Source of the DNA: Ancylomarina euxina
GTDB taxonomy: Bacteria > Bacteroidota > Bacteroidia > Bacteroidales > Marinifilaceae
Assembly (NCBI RefSeq): GCF_003863355.1
Contig: NZ_QQWG01000013.1
Location: 1-64,000 of the forward strand
DNA length: 64,000 nucleotides
Reading direction: 5' to 3'
The notes under the pieces are model-generated. The model was not told where the DNA came from and ran no database searches. It worked only from the letters and a program-made list of their open reading frames with translations. The first letter of the stretch is position 1; the number at the start of each line of letters is the position of its first letter. Shown here piece by piece: positions 29,711-38,706 of the stretch. The position numbers and the translations under genes were made by a program.

Positions 29711-31780
29711 ATGCGCTATACGCTTATAAGCTTTTCTATTCTTGTCTTCTTTCTCTTTTCGGGACTAGCCTCACTTGCTCAAATTTCCCATGGTGGCTAC
29801 CCCTATTTTAAGAAGACAGCAAGTCAGATGAAATTTGAAACGGTGTTGATGCCAGTTGAAAAGATGTTTAATCTTAAATCGGAGAGAGCTTCCGAGAGCA
29901 GATCAAGATTGAAGCATGCAAAGTTTGCGCATGAATTTATTGTGGATAAGACGAGTGAAAATTCAGGGACTTGGACGGTTTTATCAACTGGACAACGTGT
30001 GTGGAATCTTGCAATTGCTTCACCGGGAGCTTATTCACTTAGTATTGTGTTTGAGGAGTTCCGTTTGCCTAAGGGAGGTAAGTTGTTCGTTTATAATTAT
30101 ACCAATGATACAGTTTTAGGAGCGTATACGGAAAAAAACAATAAAACCTCGGGACGCTTTGCAATTGAGCCTTTAGCTGGTGATGATCTTATTATAGAGT
30201 ATATTGAACCCATTAATCCAGAGTTCGATGCTGAACTCAAACTAGGGAAAGTTTACCACGATTTTAAGAATATTTTTAGAATTATGGATTCCAAGAGTTC
30301 TCAAGTGAAGAGTGCATCTGGGGCTTGTAATGTGAATGTCAACTGTCCTGAAGGCTTAAATTGGCAAGTTGAGAAACGGGCTGTTTGTCATATTACCTAT
30401 GGTGGTTTTATTGCTTCGGGTACTTTGATCAACAATTCGAAGAAAGATGGTCGTCCCTATATTTTAACTGCTCACCATGTTATACATGAAGAGTCACTAG
30501 CACAACAGGCTATTTTCTATTTCAATTATGAAGCGGAAACTTGTGAAGGAACGATGGGTAGCAAGAGCCAATCCATTTCAGGATCGAATTTAAGAGCGAC
30601 AACGAATCGTTTGGATTTCACTCTTTTGGAGATGAGTTCTATTCCACCATCTATTTATCAGCCTTACTATGCTGGTTGGGATCGGTCGGGATCAATACCT
30701 AATCAAACGGTTTGTATTCATCATCCCAGTGGCGATGTGAAGAAAATATCCATGGATCAGGATCCATCTGGAACTGCTACTTATACTGACTCCGATTATA
30801 CCTTTGATACAAATACACACTGGCATATATCGAATTGGGAATGGGGAACGACCGAAGGTGGTTCATCAGGTTCTCCCCTGTTTGATACACAGCATAGAAT
30901 TATTGGTGATCTTACTGGTGGCGATGCCAATTGTTCAAATTCCGTAGACGATTATTTTGCTAAATTCTCTAGCAGCTGGGACACTTACCCTGCCAAAGAA
31001 AATCAACTTAAACATTGGTTAGATCCTGACAATACTGGCGTATTCGTTTTGGATGGGTATAATCCATCTATTCAGTTAAATAAGGATATTGCCTGCGTAG
31101 AGTCATATGTTGAAGTGTCTTTTAATTTTGGGATGGATTATGATTCTTATTCGTGGAATTTTGGAGCTGGTGCGACGCCATCAGCATCCACAGAAAAAGG
31201 GCCACACACTGTTCAGTATTCAACATCTGGTGTAAAGCAAGTCAGTTTGGTTTATAGCCTTGGAGAAGTGAGTGAGAATGAATTCACGAGTTTAGTTGTA
31301 GTAGATGAAACAGAGCCTGAGTTTACGTATTTGTTTAAGCAAAAAAGCTTTGATTTTAGAGATGCTTCAAAAAATGCATTGACTTATTTATGGAATTTTG
31401 GTGATGGCCAAACATCAGAACTGATGAACCCCAATCATGAGTATCAGAATTCGGGTCAGTATCTTGTGAACCTGACTGTAGGTAACGTTTGTGGAGATAG
31501 AAGCATCACAAAGAATATCAATACGAGTTATGGGGCTGAACTTGAAGTTTATCCCAACCCGAGTAAGAATGTGAAAACCCGGGTTGATTTAAATGCCGTT
31601 TTATTTAATAGGATTGATTGGTGGCTTTATGATACGCGTGGGGCAGAGCGTTTAAGTGGCTTTGTTTCGCAATATAACGCCTTTATCGATTTGGATTTAA
31701 GACCATTTCCAGCAGGAATTTACATTTTGAAACTGGATATCGATGGCTCTATTGTAAATCGGAAAGTGGTTGTTTTGTAG
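29711..31780 (+). CDS. Type IX-secreted trypsin-like serine protease with PKD domains
   Basis: A 689-residue secreted protease. A signal peptide (ends in SLAQ) is followed by a propeptide of about 190 residues. Then comes a trypsin-like domain with His in ILTAHHVIH, Asp in LDFTLLEMS and Ser in EGGSSGSPLFD, like lysyl endopeptidase-type enzymes. Two PKD-like domains follow (YSWNFGAGATPSAS and YLWNFGDGQTSEL). The C-terminal ~75 residues (LEVYPNPSKN ... GIYILKLDIDG ... RKVVVL) are a type A type IX secretion sorting domain, so the protein should be exported through T9SS and released or attached at the surface. It is monocistronic. Confidence 0.92.
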   Translation: MRYTLISFSILVFFLFSGLASLAQISHGGYPYFKKTASQMKFETVLMPVEKMFNLKSERASESRSRLKHAKFAHEFIVDKTSENSGTWTVLSTGQRVWNLAIASPGAYSLSIVFEEFRLPKGGKLFVYNYTNDTVLGAYTEKNNKTSGRFAIEPLAGDDLIIEYIEPINPEFDAELKLGKVYHDFKNIFRIMDSKSSQVKSASGACNVNVNCPEGLNWQVEKRAVCHITYGGFIASGTLINNSKKDGRPYILTAHHVIHEESLAQQAIFYFNYEAETCEGTMGSKSQSISGSNLRATTNRLDFTLLEMSSIPPSIYQPYYAGWDRSGSIPNQTVCIHHPSGDVKKISMDQDPSGTATYTDSDYTFDTNTHWHISNWEWGTTEGGSSGSPLFDTQHRIIGDLTGGDANCSNSVDDYFAKFSSSWDTYPAKENQLKHWLDPDNTGVFVLDGYNPSIQLNKDIACVESYVEVSFNFGMDYDSYSWNFGAGATPSASTEKGPHTVQYSTSGVKQVSLVYSLGEVSENEFTSLVVVDETEPEFTYLFKQKSFDFRDASKNALTYLWNFGDGQTSELMNPNHEYQNSGQYLVNLTVGNVCGDRSITKNINTSYGAELEVYPNPSKNVKTRVDLNAVLFNRIDWWLYDTRGAERLSGFVSQYNAFIDLDLRPFPAGIYILKLDIDGSIVNRKVVVL

Positions 31781-31795
31781 AAATATATAAAACTT

Positions 31796-31967
31796 AAGTG
31801 TCCTGAGAAAATATATTCGTCATTCTGAACTTGTTTCAGTACCGAGCTTGCGAGATCAACGAAGTTAATCTTAATATTTGATTATTAGATCCTGAAATGA
31901 ATGGGCTTCGCCGAACATTGTTACAGGATTGACGTTAAATATTTAACTTTTATATTTCAGGACACTT
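31796..31967. repeat. 172-bp inverted-repeat element, MITE-like
   Basis: Ends are an 11-bp perfect inverted repeat (aagtgtcctga at 31796-31806, tcaggacactt at 31957-31967). The interior contains cgtcattctgaacttg and, inverted, caggattgacg, a weaker second palindrome. This type of cgtcattctgaacttgtttc sequence is familiar as a dispersed intergenic repeat in Bacteroidota. It fills the gap between convergent genes and may also act as a terminator. Confidence 0.6.
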
Positions 31968-31981
31968 TCTAAGCGTATTTT

Positions 31982-32632
31982 TTAAAGATGATTTAGTAGT
32001 TCAGACGCTTCACTGATAATGGCTTTGGCTCCATTCGCTTTTAATTCATCGGAACCACGAAATCCCCATAAAACACCTACCCCAAACATACCTGCATTTT
32101 TCGCTGTTTCCATGTCAACTCCCGAATCTCCAACAAACATGAGTTTATTAGGAGAGATTTTCATTTTCTCAGCTGCCATTAAAGCGCCTTGAGGATTTGG
32201 CTTTCTTGCAACATCACCACCTGCTCCAATTACAAATGAAACATCCCATTTCGCCAAAAGAACTTTGACCACTTTATGAGTTAGATCGTTAGCCTTGTTT
32301 GAGAATACCGAAATCTTAATCTCTTTTTCCTGAAGCTGATCCAGTAAATCGGCAACACCTGGATAAAGTTTGGTTTTGTTAATACAATTAGCACCATAAA
32401 CCTCAAGCATTCTATTCAGATTCTTCGTGAAAAGTTCATCCGTTCTTAATTCCTCTGGTAAAGACCTTTTAACCAATTTACGAATGCCATTTCCTACAAA
32501 AGTTTTATAGGTATCGATGCTGTGTATTGCTAAGTTTTGCTCTTCTAAAACCTGATTCATTGATTCTGCGATATCCTCAATCGAATCGGCTAGCGTCCCG
32601 TCTAAATCGAATACGATTCCTTTTATATTCAT
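31982..32632 (-). CDS. HAD-family phosphatase, phosphoglycolate phosphatase-like
   Basis: A 216-residue haloacid dehalogenase-superfamily hydrolase. Motif I is FDLDGTLADSIED, motif II ISVFSNKAND, motif III lysine in VARKPNPQG, motif IV GDSGVDMETAKNAGM. The helical cap between motifs I and II is of the C1 type found in Gph phosphatases. It would dephosphorylate 2-phosphoglycolate or another small phosphoester in the cytoplasm. It stands alone. Confidence 0.88.
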   Translation of the reverse strand: MNIKGIVFDLDGTLADSIEDIAESMNQVLEEQNLAIHSIDTYKTFVGNGIRKLVKRSLPEELRTDELFTKNLNRMLEVYGANCINKTKLYPGVADLLDQLQEKEIKISVFSNKANDLTHKVVKVLLAKWDVSFVIGAGGDVARKPNPQGALMAAEKMKISPNKLMFVGDSGVDMETAKNAGMFGVGVLWGFRGSDELKANGAKAIISEASELLNHL

Positions 32633-33021
32633 TTTATTTGTTTAGAGTGTTTAGAGCTTCGAGTTATGTGAAAGCTTATGCAAATATCGTTACGAACAGT
32701 TTACCGGCAAAAAGATTGTTGCTTAAATTTTAAACCGTATTAAAATATTGTTTTAGAATGTCTGTATTTTCATTACAAAATGCAGAACTAGATTGAGCTT
32801 AATTAAAATGAACTTGAGTATTAATGCTATCAGTTTCATTGTGTATATCTATACGATTTGTTATATTTTACTTCTTGTGTTAAAAAAACACACCCATAAA
32901 GGTGTTGGTTAATGTGTTGTGTGTTAGTGTTTAGTGAGTTTATTTGTGAGTGCTGGAGAATTATGGACGAATTAAAATATTTGTATATTAGCATAGCTTT
33001 CTTACATTTACGATCTCAAAA
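32633..33021. other. 389-bp intergenic region before locus A
   Basis: A/T-rich spacer between the divergent HAD phosphatase and ECF sigma genes. It holds a short minus-strand hairpin (acacc/ggtgt, 32891-32906) flanked by seven A on the plus strand, a weak minus-strand terminator candidate. No ORF or RNA gene is supported. Confidence 0.45.
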
Positions 33022-33573
33022 ATGGAGATTCAGGAACAACATATCATTGATAAATTAAGAAGTGGAGACGAATCTGGACTCCGCCTCTTGTTCGATTTGT
33101 ATTATTCTCCTCTTAGTGTATTCGCTTTTAAATATTTCGATTCCTTTGAAAAAGCTGAGGATGTGGTTCAGGAAGTTTTTATTGATTTATGGGAAATGAA
33201 GAGATTTAAGAATTTTACAGGTTCAGTTAAATCCTATCTTTTTACAGCAGTGAAAAATAATTCACTAAAGCAGATTCAGAAAGATAAAAGATTTCGATTT
33301 GAAGACATTGAGAATCTATCTTATAAAATCATTGAAGATAAATTTGAATCTCAGGAACTTGAGGCACGTAAAGAAAGATTATATAAGGAGATAGAGCTCT
33401 TACCACTTCAATCTAAAAAGGTGTTTGAAGCAATTGTTTTTGAAAGACTTAAATACGCTGATATAGCTGTGGAATTGAATATCTCAGTTAATACGGTTAA
33501 GACTCATTATTCAAGAGCATTGAAACATCTTCGTTCTTCAATGGATATCCTTATAATGATCATGTTAGCTTGA
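33022..33573 (+). CDS. ECF sigma factor, FecI-like (locus A)
   Basis: A 183-residue sigma-70 family factor with region 2 (LFDLYYSPLSVFAFKYF, EDVVQEVFIDLWEMKRF) and region 4 (YADIAVELNISVNTVKTHYS). It lacks regions 1 and 3, as in ECF factors. With the following FecR gene it should form the cell-surface signalling pair: ligand binding by the STN-bearing SusC releases sigma from FecR, and sigma transcribes the locus. The FecR start lies 225 bp downstream. Confidence 0.93.
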   Translation: MEIQEQHIIDKLRSGDESGLRLLFDLYYSPLSVFAFKYFDSFEKAEDVVQEVFIDLWEMKRFKNFTGSVKSYLFTAVKNNSLKQIQKDKRFRFEDIENLSYKIIEDKFESQELEARKERLYKEIELLPLQSKKVFEAIVFERLKYADIAVELNISVNTVKTHYSRALKHLRSSMDILIMIMLA

Positions 33574-33748
33574 AACTAGGGCAAAGGTCAAAAGTGAAAG
33601 AGTCAGAGATTATTTCTTCTATCAGATAACTGATAACCAATAATTGGCTACAAAATATCAATAACTTCAAACAATTATTGCCTCACATTTACGATTTTCA
33701 ATCTTTTTCTTGTCTGTTATTCATTATCTTATAATAAAATTGAAAAAA

Positions 33749-33767
33749 GGTGACATTTTATGTCACC
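33749..33767. promoter_or_regulatory. Palindrome upstream of FecR A
   Basis: Perfect 8-bp inverted repeat ggtgacat/atgtcacc around a three-base centre, 31 bp before the FecR start codon. It is preceded by A-rich and followed by T-rich sequence, so it may be either an operator-like site or a hairpin that modulates FecR translation or read-through from the sigma gene. Confidence 0.45.
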
Positions 33768-33797
33768 CATTTTAAAATTTTGAGATTATAGATGTAA

Positions 33798-35000
33798 ATG
33801 AATAAAAGAATGAAATTTTCGAAAGAACATATAATTGAATTGATTGCGAGTTATCATGAGAACACAATTTCTCATGAAGATACTCAGGTACTCAAAGAAT
33901 GGTTGGATTCAAGTCCAGATCATTCAAAGGAATTTGCAAACTATCTAACTCTATTAAAAGAAAGCGGAGCAATCAGTCGGCTGAATTATTTGAATGAAAA
34001 TGAAGCATGGATGAAAATTAGTGCTTCACTAACTAAATCTACTAAGCAAGCTAAAACAAGAACACTTTACTCTTGGTTGCCTTATGCTGCAGCGGTTGCT
34101 GTTGTATTTGTGGTGAGTTATTTTATGCTTTATCAAGTTACGAGTGAGTACGATTTTAATAAAGATTACAATTTTGCTGAGATAACGACTGTTGGTTCTA
34201 AAAAAGCGATACTAACGCTTGATGGAGGTAAACAAATGATCTTAGATGAGACTCTTACTTCAGTCATATCTGAAAAAGATGGAACCCTTATCGAAAAAGA
34301 TTCTTCGAATAGCTTGACTTATAATGATAATAAAAATGATCAGCTTCGATTGATTCACAATCGCATCAATGTGCCAAGAGGTGGAGAATATTCATTGGTT
34401 CTAGCAGATGGGACTAAGGTTTGGATGAATTCAGAATCATCATTAAAGTATCCCGTTCAATTTGCCGGCAGTACACGTCAGGTTGAATTAACAGGAGAAG
34501 CTTATTTCGAAGTTGCACATAATCCAAGTCATCCATTTATTATTAAAGCGCGAGATACAGAGGTAAAGGTTTTAGGAACCAAGTTTAACCTGTCAGCTTA
34601 TGATGATGCGGACTATATAGCGACAACCCTAGTTGAGGGAAGTGTTGAATTAAGTTCTTTAGGAAATAAGGAACTCTTGAAGCCAGGTTATCAGGCTGTG
34701 GTAAAACGAGGAGAAAGTGAATTTCTAATTCAAGCCGTTAATACCAATCTATATACATCATGGGTAAATGGCGTGTTCGAATTTCATGACCATTCTCTTG
34801 AAGATATTTGCCACCAGCTAAGTCGTTGGTATAATGTGGAATTCTTTTTTACCGAAAAACAATATAGAGATTTACGATTTACGGGAGCAGCTAAGAGAAA
34901 TAAACCTATAGATTTCACTCTGGAAATGATAGAAAAAATGGCAAATATAAAATTTGCCATAAGGGATGATAAAATTATAGTAGGTCGATCTACTGATTAG
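33798..35000 (+). CDS. FecR-family anti-sigma factor (locus A)
   Basis: A 400-residue single-pass inner-membrane protein. The cytoplasmic N-terminal ~90 residues bind sigma. A transmembrane helix (YAAAVAVVFVVSYFML) lies near residues 95-112. The periplasmic FecR domain contains NVPRGGEYSLVLADGTKVWM and GEAYFEVAHNPSHPFIIKA. The C-terminal DUF4974 domain has the pattern LEDICHQLSRWYNVEFFF. It would hold the upstream sigma factor inactive until signalled by SusC through its STN domain. Confidence 0.93.
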   Translation: MNKRMKFSKEHIIELIASYHENTISHEDTQVLKEWLDSSPDHSKEFANYLTLLKESGAISRLNYLNENEAWMKISASLTKSTKQAKTRTLYSWLPYAAAVAVVFVVSYFMLYQVTSEYDFNKDYNFAEITTVGSKKAILTLDGGKQMILDETLTSVISEKDGTLIEKDSSNSLTYNDNKNDQLRLIHNRINVPRGGEYSLVLADGTKVWMNSESSLKYPVQFAGSTRQVELTGEAYFEVAHNPSHPFIIKARDTEVKVLGTKFNLSAYDDADYIATTLVEGSVELSSLGNKELLKPGYQAVVKRGESEFLIQAVNTNLYTSWVNGVFEFHDHSLEDICHQLSRWYNVEFFFTEKQYRDLRFTGAAKRNKPIDFTLEMIEKMANIKFAIRDDKIIVGRSTD

Positions 35001-35004
35001 AAGA

Positions 35005-35032
35005 TATTTTGTTGGCGGCCACTAACAAAATA
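35005..35032 (+). promoter_or_regulatory. Leader hairpin 1 of susC A (loop CGGCCA)
   Basis: 11-bp stem (35005-35015 with 35022-35032, one G-U pair) closing the six-base loop cggcca at 35016-35021. The next hairpin, at 35045-35070, has the same six-base loop. It is not followed by a T-tract on the plus strand. Confidence 0.6.
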
Positions 35033-35036
35033 GAAT

Positions 35037-35070
35037 AAAAAAAAACAGGAAATGCGGCCACATTCCCTGT
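35037..35070 (-). terminator. Minus-strand intrinsic terminator in FecR-SusC gap (locus A)
   Basis: On the minus strand a 10-bp stem (35061-35070 with 35045-35054, one G-U pair, six-base loop) is followed by eight or nine T. On the plus strand no T-run follows. No annotated minus-strand gene needs it, so it most likely ends an antisense RNA covering the susC leader. Confidence 0.7.
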
Positions 35071-35120
35071 TCCAATATTAACCAACCATTGAAAATTAGA
35101 CTCAATGGTAGTATAAATCT
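35037..35120 (-). ncRNA. Putative cis-antisense RNA to susC A leader
   Basis: Predicted RNA of about 84 nt. Evidence: a minus-strand terminator at 35037-35070; an additional 8-bp hairpin at 35085-35109 (accattga/tcaatggt); and a TAACTTTA element on the minus strand (35134-35127), one base away from the TAnnTTTG -7 consensus, overlapping the susC ATG. The same arrangement is found in loci B and C. The start point is inferred. It resembles DonS-type antisense RNAs described at a susC homologue in Bacteroides fragilis, which repress transporter expression. Confidence 0.45.
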
Positions 35121-35133
35121 AGACCCTAAAGTT

Positions 35134-38100
35134 ATGAAAAAAAACCTGAAGTGGCGGTGTTTATCACCTGCTATTAGAAAAACATTGCTTGTTATGAAGC
35201 TAAGTTTGATATTATTTTTTGCATTTACGATGCAATTGTCAGCATCTGTGCTCCTGGGACAGCAGGTCAGTATACGCACAGGAGAGGCTTCGCTCAGGAC
35301 AGTTTTGGAGGAGTTGAAAGAGCAAACTGGAACCTATTTTATGTACAACGAAGATGATTTGGATGCTTCTATTCGAGTTGAACTTGATATGCAAAATGTG
35401 AGTTTGGAAAAGGCTCTTGATGAAATTTGTAAGCAAGCGCCTTTTAACTATGAAATTATTGAAGATTTTGTTGTCTTAACAAAAAAGGCTCCTGTTATCA
35501 TTAAGGAAGTTAAGCAAGATAAAAAACGACTCAAAGGAACCGTTAAAGACGAAGATGGAAATACTTTACCAGGTGTATCAGTTGTTATTAAGGGAACTTT
35601 AGTTGGAGTCGCTACAGATATCGAGGGTAATTATTCAATTGAATTTGAAGGTAACAACGTGGTATTGGTATACTCATTTGTTGGTATGATAAGTAAAGAA
35701 ATTACTTATTCAGGCCAGGCTGTTCAAAACGTAACTCTTACTGCAGATACAGAACAAATGGATGAAGTAACAGTTTATGGTACAGGATTGACAAAAATTT
35801 CAAAAGAGAGAGCAACCGGGTCCTATAGTGTCATGACACGTGCTGAGATTGAGAATAGCCCTAATGAAGAGATTGGGAGTTCCTTAGAAGGAAATGTTAC
35901 GGGATTGCAAGAAAGCTATAATCCTTCTACTGGTAAAAATGAAATAGCCATTCGAGGAGTCAGTACAATCAATAGTAATTCATCTCCATTAATTGTAGTG
36001 GATGGCTTCCCTGTTGATGGCGATTTTTCAACAATTAATCCTAACGATATTGAGAGCATAACAGTTCTAAAGGATGCCGCAGCTGCTTCTATTTGGGGAG
36101 CCAGAGCCGGGAATGGTGTTATTGTGGTGACAACTAAAAAAGGTAAGAATTCAGGAAAATTCAATATTGATGTAAATTCTTACCTGAAGATTGGTGAAGA
36201 ATTTGATCTGGATTATAATATGGCTCGTGCATCGGTTGATAATCAGTTGAATTACGAGAAATATTTAGTTGATAATGATTATGGAACGTATTGGGGAGTT
36301 CCTGATAATTTACGTGATGCTAATGATGTATACTCTAAAGGAGTACAAGCTTATTTCGATCATAAAAGAGGAGCTATCAGTACATCTGATCTTGATAATA
36401 CAATTGCTCGTTTGAAAGCGACAAATTATGAAGATGATGTAAGGAAGTATTTATTACGTAGACCAGTTACACAGCAGCATAATGTTTCTATTAGCGGAAG
36501 TACTGATAAGGCATCTTATTTTTTGTCAGTCTTGTATAATGATGTAAAAGGGCATTTCCAAGAGTCGGCTAGTGATAAAGTGTTGATAAATTTCAGAAAT
36601 ATTTATCAGATAAATGATAGATTGAGTTTAAGGTTTGGCATAATGTCTGAAATTAAGAAGAGCGATAATAGTGGTAGTGATATAAACACCATCAGAGAGA
36701 TGTCTCCATATGAGAAATTAATTAATGAAGATGGTACATATGCACAAGTTGACTATGGTGTTAATTTTGCATATATGAATACTATAGCTAAAACTGCAAA
36801 CGGTTTACCCTATAATAATTGGGCTTATAATCCAGTTCAGGAAATGTTGAACCGTGATGATATTACGAGGTATAATAATACACGTATTCAAACAGGTTTA
36901 GACTTTAAAATTATTGAAGGCCTGACTTTTTCACCCAGTTTTCAATTCGAACGTTTTTCTTCTAAGAGAAATAATTACAACGGAGAGGATACTTATTTTG
37001 TGCGTAATATGGTTAATGACAACGTTGATTATGATATGTCTACAAATACAGTTTCCAAAACATATGTTCCCAAAGGTGGTATGTTAAATACAAGTGATTC
37101 TAGATCAAAATCATATGATATTCGTAACCAAATTAATTTTGATAAAAAGATTGGAGACGAACATGAGATTAATTTGGTAGCAGCAAGTGAACATGCTTGG
37201 ACTATTACTGAAAGTAATGGAAACACTCTTTATGGATATGATCCTGATAAGAATACACATGCTAATCCTCCTTATGGGTACGGTTCCAGTGCAGTAACCT
37301 GGAATACATTAATTACAAATTCTTATGGAAACCTTTCTTCAGGGCATTCGTTGGGATACTCAAGTACACGATTGTTTTCATTTTTTGCGAATGGGGCCTA
37401 TACTTTCAAGCAAAAATATACTCTAACGGGTAGCTACAGAACAGATGCATCCAATATGATTGTGGATGATCCTAAATTTCGATATTCACCATTTTGGTCA
37501 ATTGGCGGAAGCTGGAATGCTAAGCGTGAATCTTTTCTGCAGCCTGTAAAATTTATTGATCGTTTAATTCTACGTACGACCTATGGGATTTCAGGAAATA
37601 CTGTAACGACAGCGTCTACTGTTCCAGTGATTAGTTTGTCTTCATCACCATCAAATCGTACGGGTGCTCATTATGGTTATGTAAGTGATTTTGGTAATCC
37701 AAATTTGCGTTGGGAGAAAATTAATCAGTTAAATGTAGCTGTTGATTTTTCTATGTTTAATAGAATGCTTTATGGTTCTTTCGAGGTTTATAATAAGCAG
37801 AGTGAAGACTTATTGGCAGAAGTATCTGTGGCTCCAACTTATGGTACTTCAAGACAGATTTTTAATGTAGCTGAGGTATCTAATAAAGGTATCGAGTTGA
37901 ATTTAAATTCTAATTTGAAGTTTGGTGATTTTTCATGGGAAACAGGCTTGCAGTATTCTTATAATACGAGTGAAGTCCTTTCGCTACAAGTCGATCATAT
38001 TTACCCAAAGAATATTTCAAGTAATCGATTCGTAGAAGGTGAATCGGTAGCTCCTGTATACTCATGGGTTTATGGGGGTATGAATGAAGATCATTTACCA

Positions 38101-38694
38101 ACGATTATAGGAGAGAATGGCACTACCTATACGATGAATGAAAACATTGGATCGAATGGTGAAAATGGAGCTGATGTTTTACGAAATATGGGTACTCTTA
38201 TAGCACCTCATGTTCTGGGATGGAGAAATAGTTTTAAGTACAAAGGCTTTACAGCTAGAGCACTTATAACGGCTAAGTTTGGTCATAAGTTTAGACGCAG
38301 TACTCACGATTATGCGATGATTTCCAGAACCAAAAGTTTTTATCATGAAGATTTAAATGGATTGATGGAAGGAAAAGCTGATGAGATGGGTATACCTGCT
38401 TTACCTACAGGATATGAATTCTACAGTTACCGCTGGGCTTGGTATGTACCTCATTTAAATACATTGGTTGAAGATGCCAGTCATATTCGTATTAAAGAAT
38501 TGTATCTGGGGTATGCCTTACCTAAGAAAATCGCCTCATCTATTGGTTTAGACAAACTAACCGTATATGCCCATGCCAGAGATTTAGGGACGATATGGAC
38601 AGCTAATGATAAAGGGATAGACCCTGAATATATAAAAGGAAGTAGGATCAAATCAGGGCCATCATATACATTTGGTTTTAATCTAGGATTTTAA
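35134..38694 (+). CDS. SusC/RagA-family TonB-dependent transporter with STN domain (locus A)
   Basis: Outer-membrane transporter of about 1186 residues. The N-terminal signal is at residues ~10-45, then an STN signalling domain (LRTVLEELKEQTGTYFMYNE), a carboxypeptidase-regulatory-like domain (LPGVSVVIKGTLVGVATDIE), the plug (SKERATGSYSVM; SSPLIVVDGFPVDGDFSTIN; IWGARAGNGVIVVTTKKG) and a C-terminal beta barrel ending in YTFGFNLGF. The ATG at 35134 is preferred to the TTG at 35089. The STN domain couples it to FecR and sigma. It works with the SusD encoded 12 bp downstream. The ligand is unknown; no CAZyme is in the locus. Confidence 0.95.
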   Translation: MKKNLKWRCLSPAIRKTLLVMKLSLILFFAFTMQLSASVLLGQQVSIRTGEASLRTVLEELKEQTGTYFMYNEDDLDASIRVELDMQNVSLEKALDEICKQAPFNYEIIEDFVVLTKKAPVIIKEVKQDKKRLKGTVKDEDGNTLPGVSVVIKGTLVGVATDIEGNYSIEFEGNNVVLVYSFVGMISKEITYSGQAVQNVTLTADTEQMDEVTVYGTGLTKISKERATGSYSVMTRAEIENSPNEEIGSSLEGNVTGLQESYNPSTGKNEIAIRGVSTINSNSSPLIVVDGFPVDGDFSTINPNDIESITVLKDAAAASIWGARAGNGVIVVTTKKGKNSGKFNIDVNSYLKIGEEFDLDYNMARASVDNQLNYEKYLVDNDYGTYWGVPDNLRDANDVYSKGVQAYFDHKRGAISTSDLDNTIARLKATNYEDDVRKYLLRRPVTQQHNVSISGSTDKASYFLSVLYNDVKGHFQESASDKVLINFRNIYQINDRLSLRFGIMSEIKKSDNSGSDINTIREMSPYEKLINEDGTYAQVDYGVNFAYMNTIAKTANGLPYNNWAYNPVQEMLNRDDITRYNNTRIQTGLDFKIIEGLTFSPSFQFERFSSKRNNYNGEDTYFVRNMVNDNVDYDMSTNTVSKTYVPKGGMLNTSDSRSKSYDIRNQINFDKKIGDEHEINLVAASEHAWTITESNGNTLYGYDPDKNTHANPPYGYGSSAVTWNTLITNSYGNLSSGHSLGYSSTRLFSFFANGAYTFKQKYTLTGSYRTDASNMIVDDPKFRYSPFWSIGGSWNAKRESFLQPVKFIDRLILRTTYGISGNTVTTASTVPVISLSSSPSNRTGAHYGYVSDFGNPNLRWEKINQLNVAVDFSMFNRMLYGSFEVYNKQSEDLLAEVSVAPTYGTSRQIFNVAEVSNKGIELNLNSNLKFGDFSWETGLQYSYNTSEVLSLQVDHIYPKNISSNRFVEGESVAPVYSWVYGGMNEDHLPTIIGENGTTYTMNENIGSNGENGADVLRNMGTLIAPHVLGWRNSFKYKGFTARALITAKFGHKFRRSTHDYAMISRTKSFYHEDLNGLMEGKADEMGIPALPTGYEFYSYRWAWYVPHLNTLVEDASHIRIKELYLGYALPKKIASSIGLDKLTVYAHARDLGTIWTANDKGIDPEYIKGSRIKSGPSYTFGFNLGF

Positions 38695-38706
38695 AAGTGT
38701 AAGACT

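Noticed and set aside
32883-32906. Minus-strand hairpin with a run of seven T upstream of the locus A sigma gene
   Set aside because: Stem of only five pairs; not repeated upstream of the other two sigma genes. Mentioned in the gap description but not called a terminator.
33004-33695. 11-base sequence acatttacgat upstream of both the locus A sigma gene (33004) and FecR gene (33685)
   Set aside because: Its distance to the start codons differs greatly (18 and 113 bp) and loci B and C lack it, so chance is likely.
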